NCBI RefSeq assembly: GCF_002847825.1
Contig: NZ_PKIZ01000001.1
Location: 1 to 64,000 of the forward strand
Direction: 5' to 3'
DNA from: Kytococcus schroeteri
GTDB taxonomy: Bacteria > Actinomycetota > Actinomycetes > Actinomycetales > Dermatophilaceae
Length of the DNA: 64,000 bases
A program made the translations under genes and the position numbers. Every line of letters starts with the position of its first letter. Within the stretch, counting starts at the first letter, position 1. Shown one piece after another: positions 1-7,612 of this stretch. A model generated the notes under the pieces. It saw only the letters and a program-made list of their open reading frames with translations, did no database searches and was not told the origin of the DNA.

Positions 1-30
1 GGCTCTTCCGATCTGAGGGTGTAGCAGTGG
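1..30 (+). repeat. Left terminal inverted repeat of the ISL3 element
   Basis: It begins GGCTCTTCCGATCTGAGG and pairs with the reverse complement of 1401-1430 except at positions 6, 25 and 26. Bases 2-14 also equal the 3' end of a common sequencing adapter, but the match to the right repeat continues beyond that stretch, so this is a true IS end. Confidence 0.9.
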
Positions 31-68
31 TGGTGTGACCGGGTCGAGGTAGGGGTCGAGGTCCCCTG

Positions 69-1427
69 ATGATGGGGGTTCCTACACCGACCCGACCAGA
101 AGACCTCGACGTGCGTGAACTTACCTTTGATGCCCCTGATCTGACGACCTTCGCCCGCCTGGACGAGCTTGGTCTCGTTGCGGTTGGCCAGCGCGTGGAG
201 CCTGACCGGGCGGTGCTGGAATGCCGGGTGGTCGCGGGCGATGACGACGCGTTCTGCCGGCACTGCGGGGCCGAGGGCGCCGCGCGGGGCACGGTGACCC
301 GTCAGCTGGCGCATGAGCCGTTCGGGTGGCGGCCCACCACGCTGCTGATCCGGGTGCGTCGCTTCGGCTGTCAGGCGTGCCGGCGGGTGTGGCGCCAGGA
401 CACCACGGGCGCAGCCGAGCCACGGGCGAAGCTCTCACGGGCAGCGGTGCGCTGGGCGCTGGTTGCCCTGGTGACCCAGCACCTGACTGTCGCCAGGTTG
501 GCCGAGGCTCTGGGAGTGGCCTGGGACACCGCCAATGACGCGGTCCTGGCCGAGGGCCGACGGGTCCTGATAGATGACCCCACCCGGTTTGACGGCGTCA
601 CCGTGGTCGGAGTGGACGAGCACGTCTGGCGCCATACCCGAAGCGGCGAGAAGTACGTCACCGTCGTCATCGATCTGACCCCGATCCGCGACGGGACGGG
701 TCCAGCACGCCTGCTCGACATGGTCCAGGGGCGATCGAAGAGCACTTTCAAGACCTGGCTCGCTGCCCGCACCCAGGCATGGCGCGACAGGGTGGAGGTG
801 GTGGCGATGGACGGGTTCACCGGGTTCAAGACTGCTGCGGCCGAGGAGCTCCCCGACGCGGTCGCGGTGATGGATCCCTTCCACGTGGTCCGGCTCGCTG
901 GTGACGCCCTGGACCGTTGTCGCCGACGGGTCGGGCAAGATCTCCACGGCCACCGCGGCCGGGCCGGCGATCCGCTCTACTGCGCGCGGCGGACCCTGCA
1001 CACTGGCGCCAACCTGCTCACCGACAAGCAGGCCCGCAGGATCGAGTCCCTGTTCGCCGACGAGGAGCACGTCGAGGTCGAGGCGACCTGGGGCATCTAC
1101 CAACGCATGATCGCCGCCTACCGCCACCCAGACCGGCGCGAAGGCCGGGCACTGATGACCGCCGTGATCGACTCGGTGACTCGTGGCGTTCCCACCGCCC
1201 TGAGCGAGCTCGTCACGCTCGGGCGGACGCTGACCAAGCGGGCCGAAGACGTACTCGCATTCTTCGACCTGCCGGGCACGAGCAACGGCCCGACCGAGGC
1301 GATCAACGGCCGCCTCGAGCACCTCCGAGGGTCCGCCCTCGGCTTCCGCAACCTGACCCACTACGTCGCCCGATCCCTCCTCGAAGCCGGCGGCTTCAGA
1401 CCACGACTACACCCTCAGATCGGATGA
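69..1427 (+). CDS. ISL3 family transposase
   Basis: This 452-residue DDE transposase moves the surrounding element. An N-terminal zinc-ribbon-like part has cysteine pairs at about 63/66 and 101/104. A helix-turn-helix region follows at about 120-165. The catalytic acids are probably Asp183 (GVDEH), Asp248 (MDGF) and Glu410 (TEAIN); the MDPFHVV motif at 268-274 is also typical of ISL3. The length is normal for the family. Start ATG 69 is followed directly by a second ATG, with a purine-rich stretch upstream. The stop codon lies inside the right inverted repeat, so nothing is truncated. Confidence 0.95.
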   Translation: MMGVPTPTRPEDLDVRELTFDAPDLTTFARLDELGLVAVGQRVEPDRAVLECRVVAGDDDAFCRHCGAEGAARGTVTRQLAHEPFGWRPTTLLIRVRRFGCQACRRVWRQDTTGAAEPRAKLSRAAVRWALVALVTQHLTVARLAEALGVAWDTANDAVLAEGRRVLIDDPTRFDGVTVVGVDEHVWRHTRSGEKYVTVVIDLTPIRDGTGPARLLDMVQGRSKSTFKTWLAARTQAWRDRVEVVAMDGFTGFKTAAAEELPDAVAVMDPFHVVRLAGDALDRCRRRVGQDLHGHRGRAGDPLYCARRTLHTGANLLTDKQARRIESLFADEEHVEVEATWGIYQRMIAAYRHPDRREGRALMTAVIDSVTRGVPTALSELVTLGRTLTKRAEDVLAFFDLPGTSNGPTEAINGRLEHLRGSALGFRNLTHYVARSLLEAGGFRPRLHPQIG

Positions 1428-1430
1428 GCC
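1401..1430 (-). repeat. Right terminal inverted repeat of the ISL3 element
   Basis: The reverse complement reads GGCTCATCCGATCTGAGG and continues as the left end does (27 of 30 identical). It contains the transposase stop codon at 1425-1427. Confidence 0.9.
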
Positions 1431-1586
1431 ATCTTGATCCGGAACGTCACGCACTCGTGCGGCGGCTATCGAGAGTTCAACCACGGCTGGCAGCGCAAGG
1501 ATGACTACATGGTTCGGTTGAACGGTTACCAGCACATCTACTACCGCGAAGCCGTGGACTTCCAAGGAATCGGCGTCAAGTACTGA
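1431..1586 (+). pseudogene. 3' remnant of a small gene cut by the IS
   Basis: Immediately after the right IS end an open frame of 51 codons runs to TGA at 1584-1586. It would end in residues such as GGYREFNHGWQRKDD and YYREAVDFQGIGVKY, rich in aromatic residues and glycine with one cysteine. The composition looks like the C-terminus of a small secreted protein or peptide rather than random translation. The original start is lost; a TTG at 1434 could in theory restart it. Only nine bases separate its stop from the next gene, and that gene's GAGGAG ribosome site overlaps the stop. The two were therefore probably one operon, and the lost product may have been the transporter's substrate. I do not recognise the family. 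Confidence 0.6.
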
Positions 1587-1595
1587 GGAGTCGAA

Positions 1596-2324
1596 TTGGC
1601 TTCATCGTCCTTCGGGCTGGCGGGCGTCACCGTCCACCGCGGCGGCCTCTGGCGTGGCCGTCGACAGGCCGTTCTGGAGAACCTGACATGGATGGTGCCC
1701 GACGTTCGTCGCACCGTCCTCCTGGGGGCGAACGGAGCTGGGAAGACCACGCTCGTCGAGACGCTCGCTGGCCTGCGAAGGCCCAGCACCGGACGGGTGC
1801 ACCGCTCGGGTCAGGCGGCCTTCGTCGCGCAGTACTCCGGTCGTTTCCGAGGCCTGCGCGTGGCCGAGCAGGTGGCCTACTCGGCCTGGTTGGCCGGGCG
1901 AGACCGGGCGGCGTTGCCGCGTGAGGTGGACCGCGCACTGGCCCTGACCGACCTCGGCGGGTTACGTGACCGACCGGTGATGCAGCTGTCGGGTGGTGAG
2001 GCCCGTCGCCTCGCGCTGGCCGAAGGACTGGCCGCCCCTGGTGAGCTGGTCATCCTGGACGAGCCCACCGCGGGTCTCGACCCGTTGCAGCGGGCCCTCT
2101 TCCATCAGGCGGTGGACCGCGTCGACCGCCCGGTCCTCGTCACCACGCATCTCGTGGAGGACCTGGCCGACGAGGCCGACCACGTCACCCTGCTCGATGC
2201 CGGCCAGGTGGTGTTCGATGGGTCACCGGCGGACTTCGTCCGCGTGGACGGCCAGACCCTGTCACCGCAGGCCGCATTCTCAGTGCGGGTTCAGCGAGCC
2301 TGGGGGTTGGAATGGGTGTGCTGA
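1596..2324 (+). CDS. ABC transporter ATP-binding protein
   Basis: This is a 242-residue ATPase subunit that should power an exporter formed with the two membrane proteins encoded next. Walker A is at 44-51 (GANGAGKT), the signature LSGGE at 131-135, Walker B with catalytic Glu156 at 151-157, and the switch His at 185. The start is TTG 1596 because GAGGAG lies five bases upstream; no better ATG exists. The gene ends inside the next one, which begins 13 bases before its stop, so the two are translationally coupled. The operon resembles peptide or bacteriocin export or immunity transporters, but the substrate is unknown. Confidence 0.92.
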   Translation: MASSSFGLAGVTVHRGGLWRGRRQAVLENLTWMVPDVRRTVLLGANGAGKTTLVETLAGLRRPSTGRVHRSGQAAFVAQYSGRFRGLRVAEQVAYSAWLAGRDRAALPREVDRALALTDLGGLRDRPVMQLSGGEARRLALAEGLAAPGELVILDEPTAGLDPLQRALFHQAVDRVDRPVLVTTHLVEDLADEADHVTLLDAGQVVFDGSPADFVRVDGQTLSPQAAFSVRVQRAWGLEWVC

Positions 2325-3568
2325 GACCGTCTACGCTGATGCGTCTGACCGCCTGGCCGCTCGTTCTCCTGCTCGCCGGGGGACTGCTGGCCTACCACTT
2401 GTGGATGGTCGGGGTGGAAACGGTCCATCCCCTCACGAATGCCCTTGACGCCCACGGGGGGTCGGTGCTCGTGCTGCCGGTCGTGGCCGCCGGGGCCACC
2501 GTCGTCGCGGGTCGTCTGGTTGAGGGTGAAGTCTTCAGGAGGCGCCTCGCGCCCCTCAAGGAGCTGGCGCTCTGGGCGGTCGCCGTGCTGCCTGTCGCGA
2601 GCGTCGGAGCAGTCGTGCTGCTCGGGGGTGCCTGGGTCCAGATGCTGCGGGCTGGCCACCTGGCTGGCATCGCCGGGTGGCTGGCCGCGGCCATGGTTCT
2701 CAGTCCGCTGGCCGCGGCCTCGTGGGGAGCCCTGGCCGGGCGCACCCTGCCCTTGTACGTGGCCCTGCCCACCAGCATCGTGGTCGCCTATCTCGCCCTG
2801 GGGGCCTTCGCCTCCATGGAGAACGGCCCTGCTCGGCTCATGATGGCGCCTCCAGTCGCCTGCTGTGTCAGCCAGACGGAACCCACAGCGGGTGCCTCGA
2901 CTGCCTACCTCCTGACCGTGGCCGCCATGGTGCTCCTGCTGGCGGCCGCGTGGTGGGCCCTCCAGCGACCGGTCGTCTCGACAGCTCTCCTTCTGGCGGC
3001 ACTGTTGACCGCTCTGGCGGGGTGGCAGGCTGCTCGAACCAGCCCTGTACATGGTCTGCGCCTTCGTCCCGCGGTCGCTGGTTGTCAGGCTGTGGCGTCG
3101 GGCGGACTCGACCGAGCAGTGGAACTCTGCCTCTGGCCGGAGAACGAGGACCGTCGCGCAGAGATCGCCGGCGAGGTCGAGCGGCTCGCGGCCGTCGCGG
3201 GGGAGAACGGTATCTCCTTCCCGCGTCGCTTCACCGAATACCCGGACTCACAGGGGCGACTCCTGCCCCTCGACGCTGCCGACCACCAGAGCTGGGCCAG
3301 GACCCTGCTGTTCTCCGTGGCCGAGGCACCCCGGTGCGGTCCGGATCAGGTCCTGCCGGAGGGTGACGGCCAGGCCACCGCTGCTTCCGCTCCCCCCGAT
3401 GCCGCACCTTCGGCTTCCGCGTCCGACGTGGACGCAGCTGCCGTGGAGTGGTGGGAGAAGGCGCTGGGAGAGCGTCCGGACCTCTCGCCACGGGCTCGGG
3501 CCATCCTCGGGGAGTCTCCCGCAGCACAGCTGAAGACGCTGCGGGAGCACTCGGAGCAGTCGTGTTGA
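2312..3568 (+). CDS. Integral membrane protein of the ABC transporter operon
   Basis: A 418-residue protein with about seven hydrophobic segments between residues 12 and 240. A soluble C-terminal region of about 175 residues follows, with several cysteines, the motif LCLWPENE and an Ala/Pro/Ser-rich linker near 345-375. It is probably the membrane subunit partnering the ATPase encoded upstream; the C-terminal region may face outside and bind substrate. No standard permease motif is visible, so the family is uncertain. The start at ATG 2312 overlaps the ATPase gene, and its end overlaps the next gene by seven bases. Confidence 0.75.
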   Translation: MGVLRPSTLMRLTAWPLVLLLAGGLLAYHLWMVGVETVHPLTNALDAHGGSVLVLPVVAAGATVVAGRLVEGEVFRRRLAPLKELALWAVAVLPVASVGAVVLLGGAWVQMLRAGHLAGIAGWLAAAMVLSPLAAASWGALAGRTLPLYVALPTSIVVAYLALGAFASMENGPARLMMAPPVACCVSQTEPTAGASTAYLLTVAAMVLLLAAAWWALQRPVVSTALLLAALLTALAGWQAARTSPVHGLRLRPAVAGCQAVASGGLDRAVELCLWPENEDRRAEIAGEVERLAAVAGENGISFPRRFTEYPDSQGRLLPLDAADHQSWARTLLFSVAEAPRCGPDQVLPEGDGQATAASAPPDAAPSASASDVDAAAVEWWEKALGERPDLSPRARAILGESPAAQLKTLREHSEQSC

Positions 3569-4164
3569 GGGGCCCGGTCTCCTGGTTCCTTCGGCAGCGC
3601 CTCACGGGAGCCTCCGCGGCCCTGTGGGCGGCCGGACTGCTCACGACGGTGTGGGTGGGCTCCCGAGACCTTCCGATCCCACGCCTGGCCCCGGGTCTCG
3701 TCCAGTACGCGGAGTTCCTGCCGAGCCTCGCGGCGGCGGGCATCGTGGCGAGCATGGTGGCGCCGCGCCATCGCATCCCCGAGGTGCGTTCGCTTCGTGG
3801 GGTGGCCGCGTGGGAACGCATGGGGCTGGCGGGGGCCCTCGTGCTGACCTGCGCCGTGTGGGTCGTGGCCGCCGTGGTCGGGACGGAGTCGACCCTCCTG
3901 GTCGTGGCCAGCCGTGACCTCCTGGGGTACACGGGGATCGGTCTGGTCTGCCGGGGGCTCGGGTGGGGCCCGTACGCACCGGCTGTCTGTGTGCTGGTCG
4001 CAGCTGCCGCGACGGTGCTGGGGTACCCCGGGCAGTGGTTGTTGCACTGGCCCTTGGAGCCGGTCGAGTCGTGGCCGGCAGCCTCTATCGCCGTCACCCT
4101 GCTCTGCGCGGGCTGGTGGGTGGGAACCGGCCCCTGCCCGATGTACTCCGACGCGACGCGCTGA
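3562..4164 (+). CDS. Small membrane protein, last gene of the ABC operon
   Basis: This 200-residue protein consists almost entirely of hydrophobic segments (about six helices) with short loops. It probably acts with the two preceding gene products, either as a second membrane subunit or as an immunity component. I chose GTG 3562, which overlaps the previous stop and has GGAG at 3552-3555; an upstream in-frame ATG at 3448 would place a non-hydrophobic extension inside the previous gene. No family was recognised. By eye the operon has a slightly lower GC content than the core genes that follow. Confidence 0.7.
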   Translation: MLRGPVSWFLRQRLTGASAALWAAGLLTTVWVGSRDLPIPRLAPGLVQYAEFLPSLAAAGIVASMVAPRHRIPEVRSLRGVAAWERMGLAGALVLTCAVWVVAAVVGTESTLLVVASRDLLGYTGIGLVCRGLGWGPYAPAVCVLVAAAATVLGYPGQWLLHWPLEPVESWPAASIAVTLLCAGWWVGTGPCPMYSDATR

Positions 4165-4264
4165 CATGGGGGGCACGCGAGTGGCTGCTCAGGGCAGGGG
4201 ATCCGCGAGCCGGACGGACGCGCCCACCTGCTGGCTGCCCCCACCCTGACGGCCGAGAACAACT

Positions 4265-4270
4265 AGGATC
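4265..4270 (+). promoter_or_regulatory. -10 element (TAGGAT) for the hydrolase gene
   Basis: TAGGAT lies five bases before ATG 4276 and there is no ribosome site, so the transcript is probably leaderless. The 111-base gap from 4165 holds nothing else that I can recognise. Confidence 0.5.
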
Positions 4271-4275
4271 CCGGC

Positions 4276-5493
4276 ATGGCTCTGACGACCGCCGTGTGGC
4301 GACGCATCGGGGCGGTGACCGGCTGGGTGGTCGGCAGCGCCGCCGCGCTGACCGGGGCCGCCGTGGTGGGGACGGCGGTCTACTTCGGTCGGCGGGTGCT
4401 CACCCCCGATGCGGTGCACCCGGACGACTGCGAGCTGCTCGCCGTGGACCTGCACGCCCGCACGGTGACCTTGGCCGCCAACGGCCTCACCCTGCAGCCC
4501 GGCCGCTACGGCCTGTGGACCACGGGCGGCGACCGGCACCTGCGCTTCAGCGACGTGGTCGAGCACCACGAGGAGTCCGGCCGCGTGGTGCGCCGTCTCG
4601 ACGCCGTGGACGGCCCCGCCCCGGAGCCGGGCCCGGCGCGCCTCAACCCCTACTACTTCCCGCGCGACCCGCGGCAGGCCCTGGGCCTGCCCGCCCGCGA
4701 CCTGTCGCTGCACTCCGACATCGGCGAGATCCCCTGCTGGCAGGTGCTCCCCGACGGCGTGGCCGACGGTCCGGCGCTGCAGCACGACCGGTGGATGGTC
4801 ACCGTGCACGGCCGGGCCGCCCGGCGTGAGGAGGGCTTCCGTGCCGTGGCCCCCTTCCGCGAGGAGGGCTGGGCCTGCCTGGTGCCGGCCTACCGCAACG
4901 ACAGCGAGGCCCCGCGCAGCGCCGACGGCCGGTACAACCTCGGCCTCACCGAGTGGCGTGACGTCGAGGCCGCGCTGGAGTACGCCGTCGCCCACGGGGC
5001 GCGCGAGCTGGCCCTGGTGGGCTACTCCATGGGCGGGGCGATCGTGCTGCAGACGCTGGTGCGCTCGCGCTTCGCCGACCGCGTCACCTGCGTGGTGCTC
5101 GACGCCCCGGTGGTGGACTGGGGCAAGGTGCTGGCCCACGCCGCGGTGCGGGCCAAGGTGCCGGCCGCGGTGGAGCAGCTGGCCCGCCACCTCATGGGAC
5201 GCCACGAGGCGAAGTTCCTGTTCGCCATCACCGAGCCGCGTGACCTGGCGCAGATGAACTGGCTCGACCGAGCCGCCGAGCTGCGCCACCGCATGCTGGT
5301 GATCCACTCGGTGGTCGACGAGGTGGTGCCGGTGGGCACCTCCCGCGAGCTGGCGGCCATGCGGCCGGACCTGGTGACGTTGGCCGAGTGGCCGGCCGGC
5401 ATGCACTGCCGCGAGTGGAACACCGACCCGCAGCGTTGGGAGCAGGTCGTGCAGCGCTTCGTCCAGCGCCGCGCCGCCCCCGACGTGCCCTGA
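4276..5493 (+). CDS. Membrane-anchored alpha/beta hydrolase
   Basis: A 405-residue hydrolase of unknown substrate. A single hydrophobic segment near residues 12-38 should anchor it to the membrane, with the catalytic domain after it. The nucleophile elbow is GYSMGG with Ser251. Asp348 (VVDEVV) and His377 (GMHC) are well placed to complete the triad. An HGR motif near residue 178 could form part of the oxyanion hole. It is a single gene between the ABC operon and the PPK2 operon. Peptidase or esterase activity are both possible. Confidence 0.88.
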   Translation: MALTTAVWRRIGAVTGWVVGSAAALTGAAVVGTAVYFGRRVLTPDAVHPDDCELLAVDLHARTVTLAANGLTLQPGRYGLWTTGGDRHLRFSDVVEHHEESGRVVRRLDAVDGPAPEPGPARLNPYYFPRDPRQALGLPARDLSLHSDIGEIPCWQVLPDGVADGPALQHDRWMVTVHGRAARREEGFRAVAPFREEGWACLVPAYRNDSEAPRSADGRYNLGLTEWRDVEAALEYAVAHGARELALVGYSMGGAIVLQTLVRSRFADRVTCVVLDAPVVDWGKVLAHAAVRAKVPAAVEQLARHLMGRHEAKFLFAITEPRDLAQMNWLDRAAELRHRMLVIHSVVDEVVPVGTSRELAAMRPDLVTLAEWPAGMHCREWNTDPQRWEQVVQRFVQRRAAPDVP

Positions 5494-5562
5494 CCCCGGG
5501 AACGGGCTGGTCCGGCGCCCCGGGGCCTGCCGCGTGGGGTGCTGGATGGCAGAGTTGGCCCC

Positions 5563-6756
5563 ATGGCCAAGAGGAAGAACGAGGTCCCCGGACCCTCCGA
5601 GAAGCAGCTGGCGAAGGCTGCCGGGCAGATCCAGGACGGCGCCACGCCGTTCAGCGACGCCCTGCGCGCGGAGCGTGGTTTCCGCCTGTCCGAGCTGGAC
5701 CCCCGCTCGACGCCGGCCTTCGAGGGCGACAAGGTGCAGGGCAAGCTGGCGATGATGGCCGCCGACGCCGAGGTGGACGAGCTCCAGGAGCGTCTGTGGG
5801 CCAACGGGACCCGCGGTGACAAGCGTCGCCTGCTCGTGGTGGTGCAGGGCATGGACACCTCCGGCAAGGGCGGTGTGATGCGCCACGTCATCGGGGCCAT
5901 GGACCCGCAGGGCACCCGCATCGCGTCCTTCAAGAAGCCCACGGCCGAGGAGCTGCGGCACGACTTCCTGTGGCGCATCCGCCAGCAGGTTCCCGAGCCC
6001 GGTGAGATCGGTGTGTTCGACCGCTCCCACTACGAGGACGTCCTCGTGGTCCGCGTGCACGACCTCGTGCCGCCGGCCGAGTGGCAGAAGCGCTACGCCC
6101 TCATCAACGCCTTCGAGCGCCAGCTGGCCGCCCGGGGCGTGACCATGGTGAAGGTGATGCTGCACGTCTCGCCCGAGGAGCAGGCCGAGCGACTGCTCGA
6201 CCGCCTCGAGCGCCCGGACAAGCACTGGAAGTTCAACCCCGGAGACCTCGAGGAGCGCGATCACTGGGCGGACTACCAGAAGGCCTACCAGGTGATGCTG
6301 ACGCGCACCTCCACCAAGGGTGCGCCCTGGTACGTGGTGCCGGCCGACCGCAAGTGGTACGCCCGCCTGGCGGTGCAGCAGCTGGTGCTGGAGCATCTGC
6401 GTGGCCTGGACCTCCAGTGGCCGGAGGCGGACTTCGACGTCGAGGCCAGCACGGCCCGCCTGCGCTCCCAGCGGGGGCTGGCCCCCGAGGAGGGGGCTGA
6501 GCAGGACGCCGCCGAGGTGTCGGAGGCACCCGCTCCCGGCACGGACCGGGGCGCCCAGTCCGAGACGCTGCCCTTCGGCAGCGCGGACGCCCCGGGAGTG
6601 ACCGAGGTGGCCATGGCCCGTCCGACCCCGGCGAAGAAGGAGGACGAGCCCAAGAAGGCCAAGAAGTCCGGCGACAAGAAGGCCGCGAAGGCCGAGAAGC
6701 CGAAGAAGGCCAAGAGCACCAAGAAGTCCACGAGGTCGACGAAGAAGGGATCCTGA
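5563..6756 (+). CDS. ppk2: Polyphosphate kinase 2 family (polyphosphate:nucleotide phosphotransferase)
   Basis: This cytoplasmic enzyme transfers phosphate between polyphosphate and nucleotides. The Walker A-like loop GMDTSGKGG (Lys102) is at 96-104, followed by family motifs FDRSHYEDV and WKFNPGD and the lid region. The core ends near residue 300. A 95-residue tail follows, its last 40 positions mostly Lys, Ala and Ser, which could bind polyphosphate or nucleic acid. ATG 5563 is preferred over the in-frame 5539 because CAGAGT lies seven bases before it and the next residues (MAKRKNE) suit a start. The following reductase gene begins five bases after the stop, implying an operon. Confidence 0.92.
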   Translation: MAKRKNEVPGPSEKQLAKAAGQIQDGATPFSDALRAERGFRLSELDPRSTPAFEGDKVQGKLAMMAADAEVDELQERLWANGTRGDKRRLLVVVQGMDTSGKGGVMRHVIGAMDPQGTRIASFKKPTAEELRHDFLWRIRQQVPEPGEIGVFDRSHYEDVLVVRVHDLVPPAEWQKRYALINAFERQLAARGVTMVKVMLHVSPEEQAERLLDRLERPDKHWKFNPGDLEERDHWADYQKAYQVMLTRTSTKGAPWYVVPADRKWYARLAVQQLVLEHLRGLDLQWPEADFDVEASTARLRSQRGLAPEEGAEQDAAEVSEAPAPGTDRGAQSETLPFGSADAPGVTEVAMARPTPAKKEDEPKKAKKSGDKKAAKAEKPKKAKSTKKSTRSTKKGS

Positions 6757-6761
6757 CCCCG

Positions 6762-7610
6762 ATGGTGAACCCCACTGACGTCCCCACCCTGACACTCAAC
6801 AACGGCGTCGAGATCCCGCAGGTCGGGTTCGGCACCTTCAAGGTCGACCCCAAGGGTGCCCAACGCGCCGTCGAGGCCGCTCTGGAGGCCGGGTACCGCC
6901 ACATCGACACCGCCGCGGTGTACGGCAACGAGGAGGGCGTGGGCGCGGCCATCGCGGCCTCCGGCATCGCCCGCGACGAGCTCTTCGTGACCACCAAGCT
7001 CCGCAACGGCGAGCAGCGCAAGGATCTCGTGCACCCGGCGTTCGAGGAGTCCCTGCGCAAGCTGGGCCTGGACCACGTGGACCTCTACCTGGTCCACTGG
7101 CCGGCCCCGGGGCTGGGCACCTACCGCGAGGCGTGGACCGAGCTCGAGGGCATCTACCGCGAGGGCGGCGCCCGTGCCATCGGCGTGTCCAACTTCCTGC
7201 CCGAGCACCTGCACTCGGTGCTCGAGGTGGCCGAGGTGGTGCCGGCGGTCAACCAGGTGGAGTTGCACCCCAGCTTCCAGCAGCCCGAGACCCAGCAGGC
7301 CAGCCTCGAGAAGGGACTGGCCGTCGAGGCCTACGCCCCCATCGGTCAGGGTGCCGACCTCGAGCTGCCGGCCGTCACCCGCATCGCCGAGGCCAAGGGC
7401 GTCACGCCGGCCCAGGTGGTGCTGCGCTGGCACCTGCAGTCCGGCCGCGTGGTGATCCCCAAGTCGGTCACCCCGGAGCGCATCGCGAGCAACATCGACC
7501 TGTTCGGCTTCGAGCTCTCCGAGGAGGAGATGACCGACCTCACCGCCCAGGACACGCCCGAGCGCATGTTCCCGGACCCGGCCACCGCCGACTTCACGAT
7601 GCTGGACTGA
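6762..7610 (+). CDS. Aldo/keto reductase
   Basis: A 282-residue NADPH-dependent oxidoreductase of the 2,5-diketo-gluconate reductase type. The catalytic tetrad is visible: Asp49 (HIDTA), Tyr54 (VYGNE), Lys79 (TTKL) and His112 (LVHWP). GVSNF and the nucleotide-binding IPKS-V-PERI segment near the end are also present. It reduces small aldehydes or ketones in the cytoplasm; the true substrate cannot be told from sequence. It lies between ppk2 and selO with gaps of five and two bases, so the three genes are probably cotranscribed. A second member of the family is encoded at 60914-61756. Confidence 0.95.
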   Translation: MVNPTDVPTLTLNNGVEIPQVGFGTFKVDPKGAQRAVEAALEAGYRHIDTAAVYGNEEGVGAAIAASGIARDELFVTTKLRNGEQRKDLVHPAFEESLRKLGLDHVDLYLVHWPAPGLGTYREAWTELEGIYREGGARAIGVSNFLPEHLHSVLEVAEVVPAVNQVELHPSFQQPETQQASLEKGLAVEAYAPIGQGADLELPAVTRIAEAKGVTPAQVVLRWHLQSGRVVIPKSVTPERIASNIDLFGFELSEEEMTDLTAQDTPERMFPDPATADFTMLD

Positions 7611-7612
7611 GC

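Larger units (their letters stand above)
1..1430 (+). mobile_element. Complete ISL3-family insertion sequence
   Basis: A 1430-base element is bounded by 30-base inverted repeats that match at 27 of 30 positions. It encodes one DDE transposase that nearly fills it. The terminal GGCTC and the single-ORF layout are typical of ISL3 elements. The left repeat starts at base 1, so the left flank and its target duplication cannot be seen; ISL3 elements usually duplicate 8 bases, which on the right would be ATCTTGAT at 1431-1438. The element looks intact and possibly active. It interrupts a small gene whose tail follows immediately. Confidence 0.93.

Noticed and set aside
1..14. Exact 13-base match to the 3' end of a common sequencing adapter
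   Set aside because: The inverted copy at 1401-1430 matches 27 of 30 bases, including those beyond the adapter-like stretch, so this is the IS end. The right copy also differs from the adapter at one position.
1431..1586. Assignment of the truncated gene to the lactococcin 972 bacteriocin family
   Set aside because: The small size and ABC transporter context fit, but the residues do not match the family pattern well enough.
4189..6795. 868-codon minus-strand frame opposite the hydrolase and ppk2
   Set aside because: Shadow of two well-supported genes; Leu/Gly/His-rich with no domain.
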